This document shows positions 1-5,545 of a stretch of 5,938 nt of DNA, piece by piece. This DNA is from Candidatus Saccharimonadota bacterium. Its GTDB lineage: Bacteria > Patescibacteriota > Saccharimonadia > Saccharimonadales > Saccharimonadaceae. Below the pieces are notes generated by a model. It saw only the letters and a program-made list of their open reading frames with translations, made no database searches and had not been told where the DNA came from. A program made the translations under genes and the position numbers. The stretch lies in the NCBI GenBank assembly GCA_017515925.1, contig JAFWEB010000033.1:1-5938 (forward strand). Reading direction: 5' to 3'. Numbering within the stretch: the first letter of the stretch is position 1; each line of letters begins with the position of its first letter.

Positions 1-376
1 ACTGTAAGAAACCCCACATCACAGCATAAATTGCAAGACCAATTACAATATTAATCAAGCGAGATTTTGCTTTTGTCATTTGAGCTTCGTTATCTCTGGC
101 AGTGAGATATTGCACACCAGAAATAACAATACCAAGTGTGCCAGCGATACCGACACCATAAGTTAATACTTCGAGCACGATGTTGAGAATACAGAAAATG
201 CCACCGCCTTTGTCGTCTTCTTTGCCTTCGCAAGAAGTTAAAATAGTAGTATGAGGTTTTGATCCACCATCACCCTCATCGGCATAGGCAGGCTGAGCAG
301 TCAACATAAAAGAAGATAGTGCCATCGATAGAGCTACTACTCCAGTTGCGATGATGTTGATAATTTTCTTTAGCAT
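1..376 (-). CDS. VirB2/TrbC-like type IV secretion pilin homologue, partial (C-terminus beyond the left edge)
   Basis: This gene is read by eye from the minus strand; 125 codons are present and it runs off the left edge without a stop. The protein begins MLKKIINIIATGVVALSM, a typical signal peptide: a KK n-region, a hydrophobic core at about residues 5-27, and an AYA|DE cleavage site near residue 32. A short charged, glycine-rich segment follows (33-59) with Cys49, and Cys62 lies just beyond it; the two could pair outside the cell. Two hydrophobic segments (about 61-92 and 107-125) are separated by a charged loop, TARDNEAQMTKAKSR. A signal peptide plus two membrane helices joined by a short basic loop is the layout of VirB2/TrbC pilins, and this loop resembles the pilin-like proteins frequent in Saccharibacteria. 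The likely role is a subunit of a secretion or conjugation-type pilus, or a small membrane protein of that fold. It starts 18 bases after the rpoD stop and is probably cotranscribed with rpoD. The family call is from pattern recognition only. Confidence 0.72.
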   Translation of the reverse strand, partial: MLKKIINIIATGVVALSMALSSFMLTAQPAYADEGDGGSKPHTTILTSCEGKEDDKGGGIFCILNIVLEVLTYGVGIAGTLGIVISGVQYLTARDNEAQMTKAKSRLINIVIGLAIYAVMWGFLQ

Positions 377-378
377 AT

Positions 379-386
379 ACCTCCTT
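379..386 (-). promoter_or_regulatory. Strong Shine-Dalgarno site of the pilin-like gene
   Basis: The minus strand reads AAGGAGGT just before the ATG at 376. This is a near-perfect anti-16S complement. Only three bases separate GGAGG from the ATG, which is tighter than the usual 5-9. The site lies wholly in the 18-base gap after the rpoD stop and fixes the start at 376, since the next in-frame ATG (residue 18) would fall inside the signal-peptide core. Confidence 0.75.
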
Positions 387-394
387 TTGCTCTG

Positions 395-1369
395 TTATCT
401 CAAATACTCGTGTAATTTCTTGGTATCTTTGTGCTTGCGAAGTTTAGAAAGCGCCTTGGCTTCAATCTGGCGAATACGCTCACGAGTGACTGAAAATTCT
501 GCACCGACTTCCTCCAAAGTGTGTGGGCGACCACCACCAATACCAAAGCGAAGCTTGATAATCTTCTGTTCACGTTCGGACAAAGTAGAAATAATGCTGG
601 CAAGCTGCTCTTTTAATATTTGATTTGCAGCAGAATCTTCTGGAGAAATACGCTCTTCGTCTTCAACGAAATCACCGAGCACGGAATCTTCGTCATCACC
701 ATCACGTCCGACACTCTGGTCTAATGATGCGATGTCTTGTTTGATCTTCATGACATATTCGATTTTTTCTGGTTCCATATCCATTTCTTTGGCAATTTCT
801 TCGACGGTTGGCTCACGATTAAGCTCTTGAGTGAGCTTGCGAGTAGCACGAAGAACCTTATTAATGGTTTCTACCATGTGAACTGGAATACGAATGGTTC
901 TAGCCTGATCAGCAATTGCACGAGTGATAGCTTGGCGAATCCACCAAGTAGCATAAGTAGAGAATTTGAAGCCTTTGCTTGGGTCAAACTTTTCTACAGC
1001 ACGAAGCAGGCCAGTATTTCCCTCTTGGATCAAATCAAGAAGATCAAGACCACGGCCAGAATAACGCTTCGCAATCGAAACGACTAGACGCATATTTGCC
1101 TCGGCAAGTTTGTCTTTGGCTTTTTTATCGCCCTTGATTACGCGCTGAGCAAGATCCGCTTCTTCCTCTGGAGTAAGTAGTGGGATTTTACCAATCTCGC
1201 GAAGATATAAACGCACAGAGTCATCAGCAAAAGCATCTACATTGTCTACGGTAATCTCTAATTCTTCATCGGATAGCTCTTCCTCATCAGCGAGGTCGCC
1301 CATGCCAGGCTCTTCCTGGTCTATCATTAAGTTTCCAGAGTTCAAAATGTCGTCTTTATCTTGCATCAT
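395..1369 (-). CDS. rpoD: RNA polymerase primary sigma factor (sigma-70/SigA)
   Basis: The 324-residue protein directs RNA polymerase to housekeeping promoters. Residues 1-48 are strongly acidic, a short counterpart of region 1.1. Region 1.2 is at about 50-80 ([20 protein letters not shown]). Region 2 is at about 88-165 and includes the core-binding and -10 melting segment [18 protein letters not shown], the aromatic [17 protein letters not shown] and the RTIRIPVHM block. Region 3 covers about 166-245. Region 4 covers about 255-324, with [13 protein letters not shown] and the -35 recognition helix [18 protein letters not shown]. The large non-conserved insertion of the E. coli protein is absent, as in SigA-type factors. 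All regions are intact, so this is a primary sigma factor rather than an alternative one. Two ATG codons are adjacent; the first is chosen because the promoter places the transcript start at or one base before it. The gene lies 31 bases after dnaG, the classical dnaG-rpoD pairing. Confidence 0.97.
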   Translation of the reverse strand: MMQDKDDILNSGNLMIDQEEPGMGDLADEEELSDEELEITVDNVDAFADDSVRLYLREIGKIPLLTPEEEADLAQRVIKGDKKAKDKLAEANMRLVVSIAKRYSGRGLDLLDLIQEGNTGLLRAVEKFDPSKGFKFSTYATWWIRQAITRAIADQARTIRIPVHMVETINKVLRATRKLTQELNREPTVEEIAKEMDMEPEKIEYVMKIKQDIASLDQSVGRDGDDEDSVLGDFVEDEERISPEDSAANQILKEQLASIISTLSEREQKIIKLRFGIGGGRPHTLEEVGAEFSVTRERIRQIEAKALSKLRKHKDTKKLHEYLR

Positions 1370-1376
1370 TGAAAAA

Positions 1377-1404
1377 ATTATATCAAATTCGGCTAATATT
1401 TCAA
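1377..1404 (-). promoter_or_regulatory. rpoD promoter with extended -10, leaderless geometry
   Basis: On the minus strand, TTGAAA (1404-1399) is a 5-of-6 match to the -35 consensus. A 16-base spacer follows, ending in TGA, then a perfect TATAAT (1382-1377). The predicted start, seven bases beyond the -10, is A1370, immediately before the ATG at 1369. No Shine-Dalgarno sequence precedes that ATG. The -35 hexamer overlaps the dnaG stop codon (1403-1401), so rpoD can be transcribed independently of dnaG. Motifs are seen directly; the start site is inferred. Confidence 0.8.
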
Positions 1405-3029
1405 CCTTTTTGTAGTTTCTTCATCTCGCGCAGAATCTCTTTGGCTCTAGCCTCGTCATCTTCACATTCATCTAACTCAGCGCTGAGTTCGGCAATCCGC
1501 TCAGCCGTGCGAGCTTTTTTGTATTGACTATACATATCCAGACAATCTTTTTTCAGACTATCTGGCGATTGGTTTTTGAATTTGGTTTCATAAATCATCG
1601 AGAGTTCTTCTAGCCTAGTTTCGTCTTCTGGGATTTCTAAATCAATTCCCGCTCCCGCATCACCACCAAATACCATAATTGCCAGAATACTATCCTCCAA
1701 GAATCTCATCCTTTTGGCTTTGGCGTCTTGCATACCATCAGTTTTAACTGGTTTTAGGCGCCTCTTGGCCGAGTTGGTATTCACTTTTTTAGATAGCAGA
1801 TCTTCGACTGTGACATCTAGACGCTTTGCGACTTCTTGTTCATAATGTTTTCGCTCAACCGAATCAGATAGATAATTAATAACTTTCATCGCCACATCAG
1901 AATACTCTTTTTTACCATTTGCGGTTGTTAGATCCAACTTTTCTTCATATTTATCAAGCAACCATTCCACAGCCGGTTTGCTTTTTGCTACTGCCTCTTT
2001 CCAGAGTGCAGGATCTTTTTGGATTAGCTCATCTGGATCTTTGGCGCCATGATAATCAGAAATCACCGAGAGATTGATGCCGAGTTTCCCGGCAATATTG
2101 ATTGCACGCTCAGTCGCATTTACGCCTGCGTCGTCACCATCATAAGCAAGACGCACATCATTAGTCATGCGTGAGAGAATCTTGAGATGTTGCTCGGTCA
2201 TGGCGGTGCCACTAGTCGCCACAGCTTGTTTTACCCCAGCCTGGTGCGAAGAGATAACATCCATATTTCCTTCAACAATTACCACAAAACCATCCCGCCT
2301 AATTGCTTCTTTGGCCTGATAAAAACCAAAAATGAAGCGCGACTTATTAAACAGCATTGTCTCTGGCGTATTAAGATATTTTGGCTCGCCTTGATCCAGT
2401 ATTCTCGCCGTAAAGCCAATCACTTGACCATTCGTATCAATAAATGGCACCATCATCCTGCCCTTGAACAAATCTCCGCCGTATTGATTAAGTAAGCCTG
2501 CGCCGTCCATTTCTGATTGATTGTAGCCTTTTTTCTCCAAAAATGTTTTCAAAGCTTTGCCAGTACTAGGCGAATAGCCAATCCTAAATTCCTTTACTGT
2601 GGCGCGATTCAGATTGCGCTTATAAAACACGTATTCACATACTGATTTATTTTTAGATAAAGCAACTTGATAATATTTAGTAGCCAAGTCCAATGCTTCT
2701 TTCATGCGGACTTTTTTCTGTGCGATTTTTTTGTCACCATCGCTGTATTTTTTTAGTTCCACACCGGCTTGCTTGGCTAATTTTTCCATCGCCTCGCGAA
2801 AAGGAATTCCCTCCACTTCCATTACAAAAGTGAAAATATCACCACCTTTGTTGGCAGAAAAATCATGCCAAATTCCTTTTTCTGGCGACACCATGAAAGA
2901 AGGTGTTTTATCTACTCCCCAAGGGCTTCTACCCTTGAGGTTGCGACCAGCTCGGCTCAGCTCGATGTATTGCCCCACTACATCCTCTACAGCAAGTCGA
3001 GATTTTATCTCCTCCTTTGCATCTTCCAT
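1401..3029 (-). CDS. dnaG: DNA primase DnaG with degenerate zinc-binding domain
   Basis: The 542-residue protein makes RNA primers at the replication fork. The N-terminal CHC2-type domain (about 1-95) is recognisable from KTPSF, a WHDF motif and the downstream [21 protein letters not shown], but every zinc ligand is replaced: the usual CPFH is SPWG (35-38) and the usual HCFGC is HDFSA (55-59). The catalytic core follows, with [20 protein letters not shown] (about 189-207) and a KYLNTPET motif. The TOPRIM domain is complete: EGNMD (E253, D257), YDGDDAG (D297, D299) and DPDE (D331, D333). The C-terminal part (about 350-542) is helical and charged and corresponds to the helicase-interaction region. 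An ATG nine codons upstream (3056) is in frame, but a TATAAT at 3036-3041 lies between it and the chosen ATG, so 3029 is preferred. The gene ends in TGA. rpoD follows after 31 bases. Confidence 0.95.
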   Translation of the reverse strand: MEDAKEEIKSRLAVEDVVGQYIELSRAGRNLKGRSPWGVDKTPSFMVSPEKGIWHDFSANKGGDIFTFVMEVEGIPFREAMEKLAKQAGVELKKYSDGDKKIAQKKVRMKEALDLATKYYQVALSKNKSVCEYVFYKRNLNRATVKEFRIGYSPSTGKALKTFLEKKGYNQSEMDGAGLLNQYGGDLFKGRMMVPFIDTNGQVIGFTARILDQGEPKYLNTPETMLFNKSRFIFGFYQAKEAIRRDGFVVIVEGNMDVISSHQAGVKQAVATSGTAMTEQHLKILSRMTNDVRLAYDGDDAGVNATERAINIAGKLGINLSVISDYHGAKDPDELIQKDPALWKEAVAKSKPAVEWLLDKYEEKLDLTTANGKKEYSDVAMKVINYLSDSVERKHYEQEVAKRLDVTVEDLLSKKVNTNSAKRRLKPVKTDGMQDAKAKRMRFLEDSILAIMVFGGDAGAGIDLEIPEDETRLEELSMIYETKFKNQSPDSLKKDCLDMYSQYKKARTAERIAELSAELDECEDDEARAKEILREMKKLQKG

Positions 3030-3035
3030 AGCTCT

Positions 3036-3044
3036 ATTATACCA
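3036..3044 (-). promoter_or_regulatory. dnaG promoter, extended -10, leaderless geometry
   Basis: The minus strand reads TGGTATAAT, a perfect TATAAT with a TGn extension. Seven bases beyond the -10 lies A3029, the A of the chosen dnaG ATG, so the message is predicted to be leaderless. The -35 region is poor (best guess TTAGAA, about 16 bases upstream), which fits an extended -10 promoter. No Shine-Dalgarno sequence is visible. Confidence 0.75.
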
Positions 3045-3069
3045 GAGAAGAACCAAATTCTAATATATG

Positions 3070-3078
3070 TGTTATAAT
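3070..3078 (+). promoter_or_regulatory. Promoter of the 3085 membrane-protein gene, extended -10
   Basis: TGTTATAAT is a perfect TATAAT (3073-3078) with a TGn extension. A start seven bases further on falls on A3085, the A of ATG GAT AAC. There is no convincing -35 and no Shine-Dalgarno sequence. The -10 lies downstream of an in-frame ATG at 3067 and abuts another at 3079, which argues against both as starts. Confidence 0.75.
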
Positions 3079-3084
3079 ATGCTT

Positions 3085-3729
3085 ATGGATAACAAACAAT
3101 ACCTGGAATCAATCGCCAAAGATACACGCGCAGCCGGCACACCTAAAAAAGGTTTGTTTGGGCTAGACTTAAACATCCCTCCTGTAGTAAAAAAGCTCTT
3201 GATTGGTGTAGGTATTGTATTGGTGCTCATAATAATTGTCGCAATGATTGTTAGCATACTCGGAGGAACTGGCGACAAAGAGCGCGATTATGTAGACAAG
3301 GTATATCTTCGTACAAGCCATCTAGCCAAGGAAATCCCGGCATACAATAAACAGGTAAAATCTTCCCAACTTCGTTCGATGGGGACTTCCCTTGTATCTG
3401 TTCTAAACGAAACAGAATATTCAATTGCAAATGTTTTGAAAAATGATTTTGCCGCCGAGAAAATCGACGAATCAGAAAACACAAAGATCAACGAATCAGA
3501 AAACAACGCTATGGCAGAACTTCTGACTAATTTGGATAACGCTCAACTAAACGGCCTCTTAGACCGTGTTTATCATCGTGAAATTACTTACCAAATAGGA
3601 ACTCTACTGTCTATGGAACACGAGGCATATACTTCTACAAAGATTTCCGGCCTAAAATCCGCTCTAGAAACCTCGATGAACAATCTTAATCAGCTATACG
3701 AGCAGTTCCAAAATTTCACTTCTAATTAA
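3085..3729 (+). CDS. Single-pass membrane protein of unknown function
   Basis: I do not recognise this 214-residue protein. It has a charged N-terminal segment (1-35, containing KKGLFGLDL), one strongly hydrophobic helix (about 37-60, IGVGIVLVLIIIVAMIVSIL) and a hydrophilic domain of about 150 residues. That domain is predicted mostly helical and rich in Asn, Glu, Lys and Leu, with no enzymatic motif. The basic KK residues before the helix suggest the N-terminus is cytoplasmic and the large domain is outside, but this is inference. An eight-residue imperfect duplication (around IDESEN and INESEN, residues 127-140) reflects a 24-base tandem repeat. The start at 3085 is chosen from the promoter position; an in-frame ATG six codons earlier would precede the -10. 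The gene is divergent from dnaG and lies 52 bases before mscL. A cell-envelope role is plausible but unsupported by motif. Confidence 0.8.
   Translation: MDNKQYLESIAKDTRAAGTPKKGLFGLDLNIPPVVKKLLIGVGIVLVLIIIVAMIVSILGGTGDKERDYVDKVYLRTSHLAKEIPAYNKQVKSSQLRSMGTSLVSVLNETEYSIANVLKNDFAAEKIDESENTKINESENNAMAELLTNLDNAQLNGLLDRVYHREITYQIGTLLSMEHEAYTSTKISGLKSALETSMNNLNQLYEQFQNFTSN
3463..3510 (+). repeat. Two-copy 24-base in-frame tandem repeat
   Basis: Copy one (3463-3486) and copy two (3487-3510) match at 18 of their first 19 bases (shared core ACGAATCAGAAAACA), then diverge over the last five. The period is eight codons, so the reading frame is kept. It adds a second ESEN-containing stretch to the soluble part of the membrane protein, probably a linker. 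It looks like slippage or a small duplication followed by drift. Confidence 0.8.
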
Positions 3730-3730
3730 C

Positions 3731-3744
3731 AGTGGTCCGCCACT
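3731..3744 (+). terminator. Small hairpin after the 3085 gene, possible weak terminator
   Basis: AGTGG-TCCG-CCACT forms a five-base-pair stem with a four-base loop, one base after the TAA of the upstream gene. It is followed only by TTTACT, not a real U-run, and its last base is shared with the proposed mscL -35. Termination here would be inefficient at best; a transcript-end stabiliser or chance are equally possible. Confidence 0.3.
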
Positions 3745-3775
3745 TTACTAAATCCCAATATTATGATACTATATA
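3744..3775 (+). promoter_or_regulatory. mscL promoter
   Basis: TTTACT (3744-3749) matches four of six -35 positions. It sits exactly 17 bases before TACTAT (3767-3772), a 4-of-6 -10 with a TGA extension (3764-3766). This predicts a start near A3779, only three bases before the ATG. Alternatively TATATA (3770-3775) would place the start on the A of the ATG. Either way the leader is essentially absent. A weak AGG at 3775-3777 would lie upstream of the transcript start. Confidence 0.55.
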
Positions 3776-3781
3776 GGTATT

Positions 3782-4264
3782 ATGGGAAAAATATCTAATA
3801 GTGAATTCGTTCAAGAATTCAAAAAATTTATCAGTCAAGGTAGTGTAATGGATTTGGCCGTAGGTATGGTCATCGGTGCTGCATTTACTAGCATCGTGTC
3901 CGCCCTCGTCAATGACATTATCATGCCTATCGTAGGCTTACTCATTGGTGGTGTAAACTTCTATGATCTAAGCTTCACAATCAAAAACTTCTTTGGTGGA
4001 AATACCGCTGCAGTTATCCGCTACGGTAGCTTCATCCAGGCAGTAGTCAACTTCTTGATTATCGCCTTCTCACTATTCGTAGTGATCCGCCTAATCAATA
4101 AGTTCAACGAAAAGGCAAAGAAGCTTGCTAAGAAAGGCGACAAAGCCGCAGAAGAAAAAGCCGACAAAGCTGAAGCTAGAGAGGCCAAAGCTGATGCCGA
4201 AACAGTCAAGCTCCTCAAAGAAATCCGCGACGAGCTCAAGAAATCCGGCAAAAAAGCTAAATAA
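3782..4264 (+). CDS. mscL: Large-conductance mechanosensitive channel MscL
   Basis: The 160-residue inner-membrane channel forms homo-oligomeric pores that open under membrane tension and release solutes on hypo-osmotic shock. It has the family layout: an N-terminal amphipathic helix (FVQEFKKFISQGSVMDLAVG, residues 9-28), the pore-lining first membrane helix (about 23-53, with GMVIGAAFTSIVSALVNDII and MPIVGLLIGG), a short external loop (about 58-78), a second membrane helix (about 82-109, YGSFIQAVVNFLIIAF) and a C-terminal cytoplasmic helix (about 142-156, VKLLKEIRDELKK). The Ala/Lys/Glu-rich linker between the second membrane helix and the C-terminal helix (about 109-141) is longer than in E. 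coli MscL (136 residues in total). The gene ends with two consecutive TAA codons and is followed by a strong terminator. It appears to be transcribed from its own promoter. Confidence 0.97.
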   Translation: MGKISNSEFVQEFKKFISQGSVMDLAVGMVIGAAFTSIVSALVNDIIMPIVGLLIGGVNFYDLSFTIKNFFGGNTAAVIRYGSFIQAVVNFLIIAFSLFVVIRLINKFNEKAKKLAKKGDKAAEEKADKAEAREAKADAETVKLLKEIRDELKKSGKKAK

Positions 4265-4273
4265 TAACTTAAT

Positions 4274-4300
4274 AAAAAGCACCCGTACGGGTGCTTTTTT
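4274..4300. terminator. Bidirectional intrinsic terminator between mscL and the ABC permease
   Basis: An 11-base-pair perfect stem has a GTAC loop. Its core is GCACCC (4279-4284) pairing with GGGTGC (4289-4294). It is flanked by five A on the left and six T on the right, so each strand gives a GC-rich hairpin followed by a U-run. It begins nine bases after the mscL stop and ends 15 bases from the permease stop, as expected for a shared terminator of convergent genes. Confidence 0.93.
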
Positions 4301-4315
4301 GATTCTTATTCTTCC

Positions 4316-5545
4316 CTAGCGGTAGTAGCGGAGTGAGTCGATCGGATTCTTGCGAGCTGCTTTGACAGCTGGATAAATACCAAAGATTAGACCAATAGTT
4401 AGAGATGTTGCCAGAGTAACAAGAACTATAGGCACGTCGATATATGGACTAAATGGTGTAATGATAGATACTAGAAATGCCACTGCATAACCCAAAATCA
4501 TACCTAGTATGCCACCAGAAAGTGACAGGATTAAAGCTTCAAACATGAACTGCATTAAAATATTAAACCAGCTAGCACCGACCGCTTTTCTGATACCAAT
4601 TTCCCTCGTTCTTTCACCAACAGAAACAAGTAAGATATTCATCACACCAATACCGCCAACCACCAATGACACCCCAGCCACTACTGTCAACATGCCAGAA
4701 ACAAGCGTGAATAAACTACCGGCAGGGTGGGAAATATTATCTCCGTATAGAATCTCATAATTTAGATTGCCTGATTTTTCTGCAAATAATAATTCGTTCA
4801 TTTCTTCAGATAGCTCTTTAACTACACTGGTATTAACTGCTTTGACGTTGATCTGCTGAACCTGGAAATTGCCACCAATCTTTGCTAGGTATTCGGCGTT
4901 GACAATCATTGAATTATCAAAATCTACATTAGAGAAATTGATTGGGTCTTTCATTTCTTCTAGCAAGCCGACTACGATAAACTTCTGATCAAACAAAGTG
5001 AAAGTCTGGCCGATTGCTTCAGTGGTGGTGCCAAAGAGCGCTAGAGATAGATTTCTACCAACAATCGCAGAATTTTCTACTCTATCCGGCAGAAAAACGC
5101 CATCTTTTAGCTGCAGATTCTGCACGCGCATCAGATCAATGTTTGACCCGACCACGTTAGCACTTTTGACCGTACGCTCTTCTGATGAAAGTGTGGCGAT
5201 ACCAGCTGCAATTGGCGCAGAAGCCTGGACATTATTTAATCCACTAATCACATTTGCATCCTTTAGAGTCAAGCTACTAGTCATATAGCTATTGGAATTG
5301 GTCAATCCCTCTACAAGTGAATCAATAGTATCTACATGCTTTGTCGGACGCACTACGATTAGATCGGAACCCATGGATTTAACCTGAGAAGAAATCATAT
5401 TATTAATGCTACCCATGAGGGACATAATCATAATAATGCTGGCTACACCAATACCAATACCAAGACAAGTCAAGAAACTACGAGTGCGGTTCTTGCGAAT
5501 TGATTCTCTGGCCAATGAATAGTGAGTTCTAAGAAGAAGGGCCAT
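4316..5545 (-). CDS. ABC transporter permease, MacB/FtsX family
   Basis: The 409-residue protein is the membrane component of a type VII (MacB-like) ABC system, which couples cytoplasmic ATP hydrolysis to extracytoplasmic movement of peptides, lipoproteins or toxic compounds. It has an N-terminal cytoplasmic helix (ARESIRKNRTRSFLTCLGI), a first membrane helix (about 25-46) and a large external MacB periplasmic-core-like domain (about 47-275). Three further helices follow (about 279-308, 330-361, 372-394). The signatures GGIGVMNILLVSVGERTREI (298-316) and GIRKAVGA after the second helix, and the ending YPAVKAARKNPIDSLRY, are characteristic of the family. The start overlaps the stop of the upstream ATPase gene by one base (TAATG), indicating translational coupling. 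The substrate cannot be told from sequence; in a cell without a typical outer membrane, a MacAB-TolC-type tripartite pump is unlikely. Confidence 0.92.
   Translation of the reverse strand: MALLLRTHYSLARESIRKNRTRSFLTCLGIGIGVASIIMIMSLMGSINNMISSQVKSMGSDLIVVRPTKHVDTIDSLVEGLTNSNSYMTSSLTLKDANVISGLNNVQASAPIAAGIATLSSEERTVKSANVVGSNIDLMRVQNLQLKDGVFLPDRVENSAIVGRNLSLALFGTTTEAIGQTFTLFDQKFIVVGLLEEMKDPINFSNVDFDNSMIVNAEYLAKIGGNFQVQQINVKAVNTSVVKELSEEMNELLFAEKSGNLNYEILYGDNISHPAGSLFTLVSGMLTVVAGVSLVVGGIGVMNILLVSVGERTREIGIRKAVGASWFNILMQFMFEALILSLSGGILGMILGYAVAFLVSIITPFSPYIDVPIVLVTLATSLTIGLIFGIYPAVKAARKNPIDSLRYYR

Noticed and set aside
395..430. A separate promoter for the pilin-like gene at the rpoD end
   Set aside because: The best candidate, TGA-GATAAC on the minus strand, matches only four of six -10 bases, has no -35, and is much weaker than the other promoters here.
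1401..1403. TGA possibly read as glycine (code 25), as in some CPR bacteria
   Set aside because: dnaG ends naturally at this TGA after its expected C-terminal helix. Reading through would run into rpoD in another frame.
2917..2940. A hairpin (CAAGGG/CCCTTG) inside dnaG
   Set aside because: It lies in the middle of conserved coding sequence, has only six paired bases and no T-run. It is explained by the Leu-Lys-Gly-Arg-Ser-Pro codons.
3030..3056. A longer dnaG start giving nine extra N-terminal residues
   Set aside because: The extra codons contain a perfect extended -10 element whose predicted start is the downstream ATG, and the added residues (MVLLWYNRA) do not resemble a DnaG N-terminus.
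3067..3084. A start six codons earlier for the membrane-protein gene
   Set aside because: The TATAAT at 3073-3078 lies within these codons, so a message from this promoter would begin after this ATG.
3802..3820. A repeated GAATTC pair at the mscL N-terminus
   Set aside because: It encodes the two Glu-Phe pairs of EFVQEF in the amphipathic helix, with no wider repeat around it.
4021..4282. Antisense and alternate-frame open frames over the mscL C-terminus
   Set aside because: They arise from the A/G-rich Lys/Ala/Glu coding bias. The translations are low-complexity Ser/Leu/Phe-rich or Lys-rich, and no start signals support them.
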